From Pratylenchus scribneri (lineage: Eukaryota; Nematoda; Chromadorea; Rhabditida; Pratylenchidae): a stretch of 64,000 nucleotides of DNA. The notes under the pieces were generated by a model. That model saw only the letters and a program-made list of their open reading frames with translations, did not search any database and had not been told where the DNA came from. The stretch lies in contig JAQSEB010000064.1 in assembly GCA_030063045.1 (NCBI GenBank), positions 62,001 through 126,000 on the forward strand, read 5' to 3'. The position numbers were made by a program, and so were the translations under genes. Shown in pieces: positions 1 to 10,184 of the stretch (positions within the stretch are counted from its first letter, which is position 1; every line of letters begins with the position of its first letter).

Positions 1-29
1 CAAATTTATTCAAATTTTTTGTTTCCTTT

Positions 30-325
30 TTAAACCTTTTTCCATGCACAATTTAATATGGAAATAAAATCGCCTTTCTTAATCAATGGAAGTGCATGAG
101 GACAATGGGAATATGCGGCGCCTCCTTCGGATTCAATAATTCGCATTTGTTCCGAAATTGTCAATAATTCTTCGTCTTTTTCCTGAAAAAAACCAATTAA
201 TTAAAATATTCGAATATTAATTCACTCACTTGTTGGAATAAATTGGTTTCTCGGCTTTGTAAAATGTCTTTATGTGTAAAAAGTTGGTCTAAATTGAATG
301 TCATTTCCGAAGTAGCATGACTCAT
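30..325 (-). CDS. Small conserved-looking protein, function unknown (82 aa, two exons)
   Basis: Not recognised. Exon 1 (325-230) starts with MSHATSEMTF, and a GTGAGT donor joins it in phase 0 to exon 2 (182-30), which follows a TTTTTTTCAG acceptor and ends in a TAA stop. The protein is 82 residues, acidic in the middle, with no signal peptide or membrane segment. One stretch (EGGAAYSHCPHALPLI, about residues 51-66) carries a Cys-Pro-His and looks constrained rather than low-complexity. It lies only about 156 bases downstream of the C3orf33-like gene on the same strand, so the two may share a polycistronic transcript. The splice sites and phase agreement make it a credible gene, but no function can be read from it. 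Confidence 0.6.
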
Positions 326-481
326 CAAAAATTATTTGAAAAATTAAAAATAAAATAATAAATTGCTGGAATTGTTACAAATGAAAAAACAAATGAATAA
401 AAAATTAATGTTTATCTTAAATTTCAAAACAAAATTGAGCGATTGCCAACTATTTAAAACACAATTTATTTTATGATAAAT

Positions 482-1764
482 CTATTTGTTTATTTCCTTT
501 TGGTCAGCAGCAGATGAAATTTGCCTTCTACTTTTCATTCCGAAATACCATCCACTCAATTTGTCAATGAAACGGGCAAAGCGATGATATCCTTCGATTG
601 TATAACCTCCAATGGCCATTCCAGTGTAATAAATGTTCTTTCCCAATGAATAAAGCATTAAGGCAATATCGCGAATCAAGTAGAAGCCGAGAACCTAAAT
701 TTAGCAAAATAGTTTTAAAGCTTAAATTATTTTCACTTACTAATAATTTTGAAAGGGCAGATTGTTTGATGATCTGCGAGACAGTAGATGGAAAAGATGC
801 CACCTAAAATAAAATAATTCATAAATCTTAATTAAATTTTGTACCTTTTCCACCCACGAACTTCGTTCCCACAATCCCAATCCTCTGCGCTCGGCGATCT
901 ATTTAAAATAATTTTCCTCATCATTTTATTAATTTTACCTGTTCACAAGTAAGCAATTTGGTGATAAGTCGAGAATAATTTGAATTCGATTGGAGTGCAT
1001 TTTTATGCTCAAAATTGTCGAGACCATAAACTTTGGCATAGCCTTTTCGGACCAATTCCACATTCAAATTTACTGATCTTATAGTCTAAATATTTAATCT
1101 CAATCAGGATATTAAATTGTAATGAATTGTTACCTTTTTTGAAGTCATATCAGAATCAGTTACATCCGGTTGTTTCTCCACCGGTTTGATAACTTTAAAT
1201 GTGACTGGTCTTCCGACAATCTTCAGATTTTTTGTCATGTGTTCAACACCGACTGGCGATATATCCAATCCAGCCAATCTCAAATTTAGTCGACCCTTAA
1301 AATTTATTATTTAGTAGATAAATTATTGTGCAATTACCATTGTTTTTGATTTTTTACGAAAGGTCAATATTTGAGGCAGCTTCACATCCGGTTTATGTTC
1401 AACGCGTATTAAACCATTTGGTGATATTTCTCGGACTATTCCTTTCATTTGAATGCCCAATCGATAATAATCTTCCGGAATTTCTTTGACATGATTGTAA
1501 ATTGCAAACTAAAATATATCAAAAATAATTGAAGAATTCGATTTATTAAAAAATACCATCCGCGCATTACGAACAAAAAGTGCCAATCCCAACAAGCCGG
1601 TGCCAATGATAGTTCCCTTAAAAATTTAGAAATTTACATAATAAATTTATCCATAAAACTTACTCTGATTACTAAAATTGAATACTTATCGACTGGATCG
1701 ATTTCTTGAATAGACGACAATTTTTTAGAATTTTCATTATTGCTCTTGTTATCAATTGTTGACA
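482..1764 (-). CDS. C3orf33-like protein (membrane anchor plus SNase-like fold)
   Basis: Eight exons read on the minus strand from MSTIDNKSNN to a TAG stop, all with GT-AG introns. A hydrophobic segment (GTIIGTGLLGLALFV, about residues 35-49) is followed by IQMKGIVREISPNGL, a block ending KLPQILTFRKKSK, then LNLRLAGLDISPVGVEHM and later VNLNVELVRKGYAKVYGL and RRGLGLWERSSW. This order matches vertebrate C3orf33, a little-studied protein with an N-terminal membrane segment and a staphylococcal-nuclease-like domain. The tail (FYLIRDIALMLYSLG onward) adds a second hydrophobic stretch and a basic end. No nuclease catalytic residues are obvious, so I do not claim an enzymatic role. It is divergent to the cotransporter gene, with about 350 bases between the two starts. 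Confidence 0.78.
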
Positions 1765-2113
1765 TTTTTTATCTGTAATTTATCAATCAAACATTCATCA
1801 TTCATAATCATAACAATTCGAGACGAGAAAATAGAATTAAGAAATAATTTAAGTAAAACTATTTTTCCGAAATTTAAATTGTTTTATTGGATTTTTCGAG
1901 GTCGAAAAATAGAAAATACTAAAAAATCTAATCAATAATTAAAAATATAAAAATTTTTTAATTGGCAAAATTGCAAAAAAAAATTTATAAGTTGCATTGA
2001 CCATTGACCGAGGTATAAGTCAAGTCATTTATCTACTCAGTAGAGTACTCATTAATTTTTTTCAAAACACTAAATTAAAATTTAACAATTTTTTATTCAG
2101 ATTTGGTTTGAAA
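1765..2113. promoter_or_regulatory. Divergent intergenic region between C3orf33-like and SLC12A9-like genes
   Basis: About 350 bases of AT-rich sequence separate two oppositely oriented start codons, so both promoters must lie here or overlap. I see no TATA box of the strict kind found in other genes of this window. A short frame at 1756-1938 is low-complexity and not supported as a gene. Confidence 0.4.
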
Positions 2114-5100
2114 ATGGCCGATGATGAGAGAAGAACACAAATATCAGCAGCAAATTTACGCATTCCTTCCTATGGCATTCTTGAACCGGCTGGTACCGAT
2201 TGTTATGCCGTAAATTCTAATAATATGGACGGAATACCCAATTCGGCAATGGAAATGGACCGGACCGAGTCAAATGGTGTTGGAATGGCACGCAATCGAT
2301 CGGGGAACAGTGTCTCAGCAGGTTAATAAAAATAACAAAATAAATTAGAATTAATTTCATCTTTTAGAATACGAATCAGTCATGTCCAAACCCAATGGAC
2401 TCTCAACAATTTCTGGCGTTTTTGCCCCAGTCACAATTTCCATGTTCTCTGCTCTGCTTTTCTTACGGATGGGTTTTGCCGTTGGTCAACTTGGCTTTTT
2501 TCTCACTGTTTTGGAACTGTTGCTTGCTTATGGAATTATTCTTTTGACTGTACTCTCTCTATGTGCAGTTTCTTCAAATGGGGCGGTGGAAGGAGGCGGA
2601 GTTTATTGTATGTTTTTAAGACTAATTAAATATTCAATTCTTAATGCTTAATGGTTTAATTCAGATATGATCAGCCGAACACTTGGCCCTGAATTTGGCG
2701 GAAGCATTGGTGTCCTCTTTTTTACGGCCAATGTATTTTCCTGTGCCCTTTACATATCCGGATTCACCGAAGCATTAACAAATGCCACAGGTTTAAATAA
2801 GTTTAAATCAAAATATATTTATAATCGAAAGGAATTGGTAACATGTTCGGCGGCAAATTCATCCATTGTGTGCTAATCAGCATTGTGATCCTCCTTTTGA
2901 GTTTGCTTGGCGCCGAATGGTTTGCCCGAACAGCTTTGCTAGCATTATGCCTAATTGCTTTGGCCTACGGATCATTCCTTTTCACGGTTTTTGTCCGACC
3001 ACCCGGCGACATTCGCATTCCTGTCGACAATACATTTGCATATATGGTCCGAAAAAATGAATCGGATCCAACCAGTGATTTGGTCGTCAACTTTAATCAA
3101 ACCCAAAATGCCAAATATACTTCATTCAGGTTATTTGTGAATTGTGAAAATAAAATGTTTATGCCATTTTTAGTGTGACCACATTCACCGAAAATTTAAT
3201 GTCAAATTTTACTCTGGACTACACGACCGGTCAAAAAACAGATTTTGCCCTAATGTTCGCTATTATATTCAGCGGAGTGACAGGTTCAATTATAAATAAA
3301 TGCATTCATTTATTCATTTTAAGGTTTAATGGCTGGTGCGAATATGTCCGGCGAATTGGCCCGCCCAAATGTTTCCATTCCCCGGGGCACTTTGCAAGCG
3401 GTGTTCACCACCCTTTTCACCTACATTTTGACCGCATTCCTTCTTTGCCTCTCATGCTCCCGCCAACTTCTTCAAGAGGATTATATGGTCATGGTCGATA
3501 CGGCCATGATTCCTTCGCTGATTATGCTCGGCGTTTTCATCGCAACATTTTTCTCTTCAATGTCAAATTTGATTGGGGCCTCTCGTGTTCTGACCAGATT
3601 TGCACAGGTTTAATTCATTTTTCTACCATTTAAGTTGAAATTATTCTTAGGATAAATTATTTGGAAATCTTCTGAAGCCGGCAACATTGGAATTTGGATC
3701 GAAACGGAATCCAATTATTTCGGTAAAATATTTACAAAAATAAATTAATGGTTATTATTAAATATTCAGGTCATTATTTCTTGGATATGTGTGGTGGTCA
3801 GTTTTACAATTAAAATCATTCAAAAATATATTGTTTTATTACAATTAAAAAATCATTTGTAATAATTAATAAAATTAAGTTTGTCCTAATGATTGGCGCA
3901 ATGAACCGAATTGCCAAAATTACCTCAATTCTCTTCCTCCTCTCATATATGGGCGTCAATATTGCCACATTGGCTTTGGAATTGACAAGCGCACCAAATT
4001 TTCGGCCAAATTTCAAGTATTTTTCATGGCACAGTTGCGCACTCGGTGCAATTTCAACCGTAAGTTTTTTTTCACAAAATTAATAATAAATTAATTTTAA
4101 GGTTATAATGATGTTGGTCATCGATGCTTCAATGTCTGCGGTCGCTGTGGTTTTGTTGATGTTATTGATTATGATCCTTCATTATCAGGTTTTTTCTCAT
4201 CATTAATAAATTTAACTCGAAATTTAGGCACCAATCGGTTCTTGGGGTTCAATTTCGCAGGCCCTAATTTATCATCAAGTCCGAAAATATTTACTCCTTT
4301 TGGATGTACGAAAGGAACATGTGAAGTGAGTAAAATCAAAATTAAAACATTTTAAAATGTTCAAATTCAGATTTTGGCGCCCTCAAATTCTACTTTTGGT
4401 CAATCGCCCGGCCACATGCTGTCCTCTAATGGATTTTGTGAATGATATAAAGAAAAGTGGCCTATATGTGATTGGACATGTCCAAAGAGGGGATTTGGGC
4501 AGTGGACCGGATGGAAAACAGCAACAACACACAACTTTGGATCCACTTCAACAAGTTTTAAATTAAAAATAATTCACATTAATTATTATATTAAAGGTCT
4601 ATCCATATTGGCTCTCTTTGGTTGATTATTTGAAATTAAAATCTTTTGTGGAATTAACTTTGACGGACAATGTTCGGAATGGCATTCAACAGGTTTTTAT
4701 TTAAAAATACGAAAATCCACAACAATTTTTTAGCTCATTCGACTCAGTGGCCTCGGTGCAATGAAACCAAATACAGTAAAAATAAATGAATAAATTATTA
4801 AATGTAATTGTTTTTTAGGTTGTCATTGGATTTCATGAGAAACAAGCATCCGAATCAATTTTATCCGAAACACATTTACTCAAAGAGCTGAAATTTTCGA
4901 AAATTGGACGCAGCGAAGTTGTGGAATATTTCACGGCCAGTGACTTCTTCCCAAGCAATGAGATAAATGCATCCACTGAAAGACTCACAACGCCGGAATA
5001 TGTTCAAATTTTGAATGATGTGGTCAATTTGAATAAAAATTTATGCATTGCCCGTCATTTTACTCAATTCGACAGAGAAGTGGCACTAAAGTGAGTTGTA

Positions 5101-5791
5101 AAAATTTTATATGAAATTTAATCGTTCCATTTTAGGCAATCCGGTCGCAGATTCATTGATGTTTGGCCTTCGCATTTATTCAAAAAATCCGAGGGCAAAG
5201 AATCGGCTCCAGGCACCGGACTTCGTTGGGACAATTCCTCACTTTTTGTCCTTCAACTTGCGTGCATTTTATCAATGTCCGGCAAATGGAGAAATGCCAC
5301 ACTTCGAGTCCATATTTGTGTACACAGTTTACAGGTCATTTTTAAATTTATAACACTATTTTATTTGTTAAATTTAGGATATGCACTATCAAGAACTCCA
5401 ATTGAAACAAATGCTGGAACAATTACGGATAAAGGCCAAAACCGTAATGGTGCCCTGGGATCATGTTCTACAGCAAATTGAACGAACCACCACGAGGAGC
5501 TTCACGTAAAATTTTACAACAAATTAATGTGAATATTATTATATTTTAATTATTTTCAGAGACATTTCCGAATATCCATTGCAATTTGTGAAAGCTGTCA
5601 ATGAAACAATCCAACGGAACAGTGGTGAGGGTGCGGCCATTTGCTTCCTCAATCTTCCAATGCCACCCAATGTCGGATTGAATGTGGAGAAAGCCGAAAC
5701 ATATTTGGACCAACTTCGTCTTTTCACCGAAGGATTACCGCCAACTTTACTCATCCACGGTCTTACTTCTGTAATATCAACAGCACTTTGA
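2114..5791 (+). CDS. SLC12A9-type cation-chloride cotransporter family protein
   Basis: About 18 exons encode roughly 960 residues (human SLC12A9 has 914). After a 70-residue polar N-terminus, membrane segments begin at [20 protein letters not shown]. The family signature [26 protein letters not shown] follows across an intron, then [51 protein letters not shown] and [14 protein letters not shown], all matching SLC12A9 rather than the NKCC or KCC groups. The end [13 protein letters not shown] is also SLC12A9-like. Family members sit in plasma or lysosomal membranes; SLC12A9 is linked to modulation of other cotransporters and to lysosomal ion handling, and its own transport activity is less certain than that of its relatives. 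One exon (about 3770-3796, VIISWICVV) is only 27 nt. No frame breaks were seen. Confidence 0.92.
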
Positions 5792-6315
5792 AGGAGGAAA
5801 TTGAATGGATTTTGAATGATTGATAATTTCCAAATTTTGAAGGCATTTTTTATTGATTTAACCCAAATTTTATTCTTTTTGCCCATTTTCCTTCAATAAG
5901 TCAAATGGTATTAATTTTTCACAACATTTCGCAAAGATTCTATCGCAATCTCCTCTATCTATTCATAAAAAAATATTGTATTATATTTTTTAACTTTCCA
6001 GCCAAAAATCAGATTGATTCATGTTTTAATTTATACACTTCATTTGTATTTTATTAGTCGATATTGGATAAATTTTAATCAAAACTTCACAACCAAAAGT
6101 AAAAGTAATTTATTCACATTTTATCATATACAAACAAATATATTACATTGGTAACAATTGGAATTACAATAATAACAAACATGGAAGGAAAAAATGATAG
6201 GAAAAAAACAATATATTTATGGGGATATGGAGGGAGGAGGATATAGCATCTACACATTTATCTGAAGAATATTCATTCATCCACACGGCACGATTCTTCT
6301 TCCTTCTTCTTCTTC
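5792..6315. other. Convergent 3' intergenic region
   Basis: About 520 bases between the stop codons of two genes that face each other, so this holds both 3' untranslated regions. It is AT-rich with several AATAAA-like strings. I see no additional gene. Confidence 0.5.
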
Positions 6316-6996
6316 TCATCCGCACAACACCATCATCTTGCCCATCTTCTTGCTGCCAGCAGGTTTATTTGAGGAATGTTTCGTCGGTTTGTGTTGGCCC
6401 TGCTGCTGGTCCTTCGGCTGCGCTTTGCGAGGATGGTTGCCTGGGAAGAGAGCCTCCTTAAAATAAGGGAATATTTTGTTTAAATTTTCAAAATTAAATC
6501 GACAAACCTGGATGTTTGGCATAGCTCCTCCTTGATGGACGGTCACACCAGCTGAGAGTTTGTCCAGTTCCGCATCGGTTCGAAGTGCCAGCAGAATGTG
6601 TCTTGGATTGATGCGGTTCTTCTGAAAATAAATGGCAAAAGTTAAAAGTAACTGGCGTTATAATGGACCCACCTTTTCATCTCTTGCAATTTGCCCAGCA
6701 CATTCAAGGACTTCCGCAGTGAGGTACTCAAGAACTGAAATTTTGTTTCAATTAATAGCCAATAAACACAAACAAATAACTGTTACCTGCTGCCATGAAG
6801 ATCGGGGCACCGCTGCTGATCCGTTTTGCATATTGTCCTTCTCGAAGCATTCGATGGATGCGCGCAACTGGGAATGTCAGGCCAACTCTGGATGAACGCG
6901 ATTTCTAAAATGTTGGGAAATGAAATTAATTTAAAAAGTAAAATAAAAACTGACCGGTGGATAACGTCCTTTGCGCTTGTGTTTTCCTGCAGCCAT
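6316..6996 (-). CDS. Divergent histone H2A variant with introns and extended C-terminal tail
   Basis: Five exons encode about 157 residues. The histone fold is clear: [35 protein letters not shown] (L1 loop region), [16 protein letters not shown] (alpha 2), [20 protein letters not shown] (L2 and alpha 3) and GGAMPNIQ (docking region). Acidic-patch residues equivalent to E56, E61, E64, D90 and E92 are kept, while E91 is alanine. The N-terminus ([14 protein letters not shown]) is lysine-rich. The tail after NIQ is about 46 residues, with Gln, Lys and Pro, longer than canonical H2A. There is no SQ motif typical of H2A.X and no H2A.Z signature. Introns argue for a polyadenylated replacement variant rather than a replication-dependent histone. 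A TATA box at 7121-7127 lies upstream, in a head-to-head promoter with the phosphatase gene. Confidence 0.87.
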
Positions 6997-7363
6997 GATG
7001 AAGCGATTTCGGATGTTGTTGTAGAAATAAAGTGAAGTGGTGGAAGAACAATTTTATTTTTTAGGTTGTTTTTTTGGGAAATGGGAAAGCAAATGATAAA
7101 TGCCTTCACATTCCCTCGTCTTTTATACTAAAAAAGATTGATTATTGATTGGTATTTACACTGCACTGTAAGATTGGTGTCTTACTGTTTTACTGTATAG
7201 CTTGTTTACAATACTTATCGATTTTGTTATCGATCATTCGACTATAAAAGAAAGGGCAATTTAGTTTCAAGTATCAGTCATCAGCCAAGCACTTCAAACC
7301 ATCAACGAATATCAACTCATTTCCTGCAAACAACTCATCAACGTCGGGACCAAAGCGGACATC
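6997..7363. promoter_or_regulatory. Bidirectional promoter of H2A-variant and PP1-like genes
   Basis: Two opposed TATA boxes are visible: TTTTATA at 7121-7127 serving the minus-strand H2A gene, and TATAAAA at 7243-7249 serving the plus-strand phosphatase. Between them are two ATCGAT sites (7217-7222 and 7229-7234) and repeated ACTGT strings (about 7164-7194). The same combination recurs at other promoters of this window. Confidence 0.65.
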
Positions 7364-8565
7364 ATGGCGCAGCAAAAACTCAACCTGCAAGAAGTGGACA
7401 CAATCATCGAACGAATCTTCCTGTGCAATGCTCAACGTTTCACGTCACTGGTCAGTTTTAAATTTATCAAAAATTCTTTCAAATCAATAATGAAATTATA
7501 TTTCAGGTCGATGCTTCGGAAATCAAGGCGCTGTGCAATACTGTGATCGAAGTTCTTCAAAGCCAATCAGCCATGGTCGAGCTCCAACCACCTGTCATCA
7601 TATGCGGCGACATCCACGGCCAATTTGCGGACCTGATGCGGATTTTTGCACGACTCGGATTCCCACCAACAAAGAACTATCTCTTCCTTGGAGGTAAAAA
7701 TCAGTCATTTTAAAGATCAATGATAATTTTCCCACTTTTTCAGACTACGTTGACAGAGGGCGACAAAGTATTGAGACTGCCGTGTTGCTGCTGGCCTACA
7801 AAGTGCGATACCCGAACAACATCTTCCTACTGCGAGGCAATCACGAGTGCAGCAACATCAACCGCCACTACGGATTCCTGGACGAGCTACAACGACGCTA
7901 TCGAGGAGATGGTCAATCCCTGTTCATGGCCTTCAATCGTGCCTTCTCCTGGCTGCCATTCTCTGCCCTTGTCGGAGGCAGAATTCTCTGTGAGTTTATT
8001 TTTATTTTACAGTTTAATTTATCTACTAAACTCCCAAAATTTCAGGTATGCACGGTGGCATCTCTGAACGGATTCAAAGTCTGCAGCAACTTCGTCAACT
8101 CAAACGTCCAGCAACAGATTACGATGCCCAACGGCCATGCGCAGAACTCGACTTGCTGTGGGCGGATCCGGAACAAGGAATCAAGGGCACTGTGCCGAGC
8201 AATCGAGGTAATGATTTGGTTTTAAGATTTCATTTACCAATTTTTGCCTTTTTTCAGGAGCAAGCGTCATGTTCGGTGAGGATCTCGTCATGCGCACACT
8301 CAAGCAATTGGATATCGACTTGATTGTCCGAGCTCATCAGGTTAAATTTTGTGCCCATTTTACAATTCTTTTACATTCCCTTCTTAATTTGCAGGTTGTC
8401 CAGGATGGGGCCGAATTCTTCGCCGATCGTCGACTCATCACCCTCTTCTCTGCACCTCACTATGCTGCCCAATACAACAATGCCGGAGCGACAATGCAAG
8501 TTAGCGGGGACCTTCAATGCACGTTCCACATCTTCGCTCCCACGGATGACGCTCAACTTCACTGA
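7364..8565 (+). CDS. PP1-type serine/threonine protein phosphatase, divergent
   Basis: Six exons encode about 310 residues. All PPP-family catalytic motifs are intact: GDIHGQF, GDYVDRG, RGNHE, the HGG motif (MHGGIS) and RAHQVVQDG, so the two-metal centre (Asp, His, Asp, Asn, His, His) is complete. Blocks such as [10 protein letters not shown] and [15 protein letters not shown] are PP1-like. Differences from canonical PP1: the loop normally carrying the toxin-reactive Cys reads [13 protein letters not shown], with Tyr kept but the Cys replaced by Ala, and the C-terminal tail is short, ending [10 protein letters not shown]. Nematodes carry many such diverged PP1 paralogues, often expressed in the male germline; that role here is inference. 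Start chosen at the first ATG downstream of a good TATA box (7243-7249). Confidence 0.9.
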
Positions 8566-9113
8566 TGCGACAAGGACTGATGAAGAAGCAGCAAAGAAGG
8601 CAGAAACCCATGTGATAATCCCCCATATTCTCGTCAATAATTGTATTGTATAAATATTCCTCCATCTCATCTTCATATTGTCTCCCTAATTGTCATTGCA
8701 TTTTGTTGTAAATTGTATTTTGTATATTCATTGTAATAAAATAAATAAAGTTTGTGAATGTTGTTCATAAAATTTAATTGCAAAATAATTCATTTGCATT
8801 TCGAATATTTACAAATAATTTCGGGGGAAAATCTTTACTTTTATTATAATCTAATCAGTTCAATGTCGTTGCAATGTTGCCTGACCAAAACACCTAGTCA
8901 GTCAGCTCTCAACTGACCATACATTTCTGCAAACGACACATAATAATCAATTCCTTCCCCTTTTTCATCGATTCCCTTCAATCCTTTATCCATTCCATTC
9001 CATCCGCATTTATCGACCAATAATTAAATGATAATTTACTCGAATTTTATGCAGTAAATTTTCGCTTTCATATTTCATTCAATTCAACTTTCCAGAGATT
9101 GAATTATTTAAAA
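8566..9113. other. Intergenic region
   Basis: Holds the phosphatase 3' untranslated region, with overlapping AATAAA signals near 8737-8750, and about 300 bases of AT-rich sequence upstream of the TNFAIP8-family start. No further gene seen. Confidence 0.45.
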
Positions 9114-9915
9114 ATGTCCAATAAAAATAAGGAAGAAATATCGAATAATTTGGATGGAATGCATCAATCTGCTAACAACAATCAACAAATATTATCTAGT
9201 TCCTCATTAACAATGCGAGTTCAGAAGAAAGTTCTATCGGTGAGTGATTAGCTTTTATAGAAATGTGTAAATTATGATTTTAAGAAGCTCTCAACCAGAG
9301 GTGTTGTTCGTTTATTTGCCGATGATCGAATTTGCCTACTGATGGACACCCTCTATGTTCTATTGAAACATCATTATGACAATAAAACCGCAGAAAAGGT
9401 AATTTTGAGTGAATCAAATTATTTTTTTTGGAAATTTAGGTCGTTAAGAACATTATCAAATTGACATTCAAGTTAGGCGCTATGGAACGTGAAAATGTCT
9501 TTGACAATTCTCAACGCAAACTTTTGTTGGAAATTGAAGGAGAACTTCGTAATTTGGCATTGACCATTCAGTCATTCCAAGCGGTGAGTATTAATTATTT
9601 TAACTTATTTTAAAATTAATTTTTTAACAGCTTCGTTATTCATATAATCAACAATTCTTCCTCAAATTGCTCAACAATCTTCAGAAGAAAACAAATTCAT
9701 TGGTGCAGAAAATTCTGAGTGAAAAATCGGTTCGTCGCGTGGAACATATTTTCGAGCATTTGAGCAATCAAGGATTCCTCAAGAAATTGGCCCAAACCTT
9801 TCCTGGATATGAAACCAACAATGGAGGAAATATCGATGAATTCGCTTTGTTAATGCAAACTTTCATGGATACATTTTGCGGATTGATGATTGGAGAAGAA
9901 GTGAAAAACAAATAA
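9114..9915 (+). CDS. TNFAIP8 (TIPE) family protein
   Basis: Four exons encode about 210 residues. After a 35-residue polar N-terminus the sequence reads TMRVQKKVLSKLSTRGVVRLFADD, then LMDTLYVLLKHHYDNKTAEKVVKNIIKLTFKLG, LALTIQSFQALRYSYNQQFFLKLLNN, LVQKILSEKSVRRVEHIFEHL and a final helix ending TFCGLMIGEE. These match the all-alpha TNFAIP8 fold in order and length. Family members bind phosphoinositides in a central hydrophobic cavity and influence apoptosis, immunity and lipid signalling in the cytosol. It is the first of four closely spaced plus-strand genes. The product is complete and I see no odd residues. Confidence 0.88.
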
Positions 9916-10184
9916 TCGGCAGATGAAGAGCAAAGAATCACTTAATTTATTTTTCTTTATGTATTCAATTGATCTTGAATCTCAAATATGTGTTTTATTG
10001 TGTGCCTTCGTTTTAACATTCTAAGCAATTAAAAAGTAAAAAATTGCATAAAAAGTAAATAAAAATAATCGATTTTGATTCATTCATTGTATACTGTGAC
10101 GGTCACTGACCTTCCTTCATATACATTTGATTAAAATTATTTAATTTGATTGATTATTAATTAATAAATTTAATAAAAGTGAAA

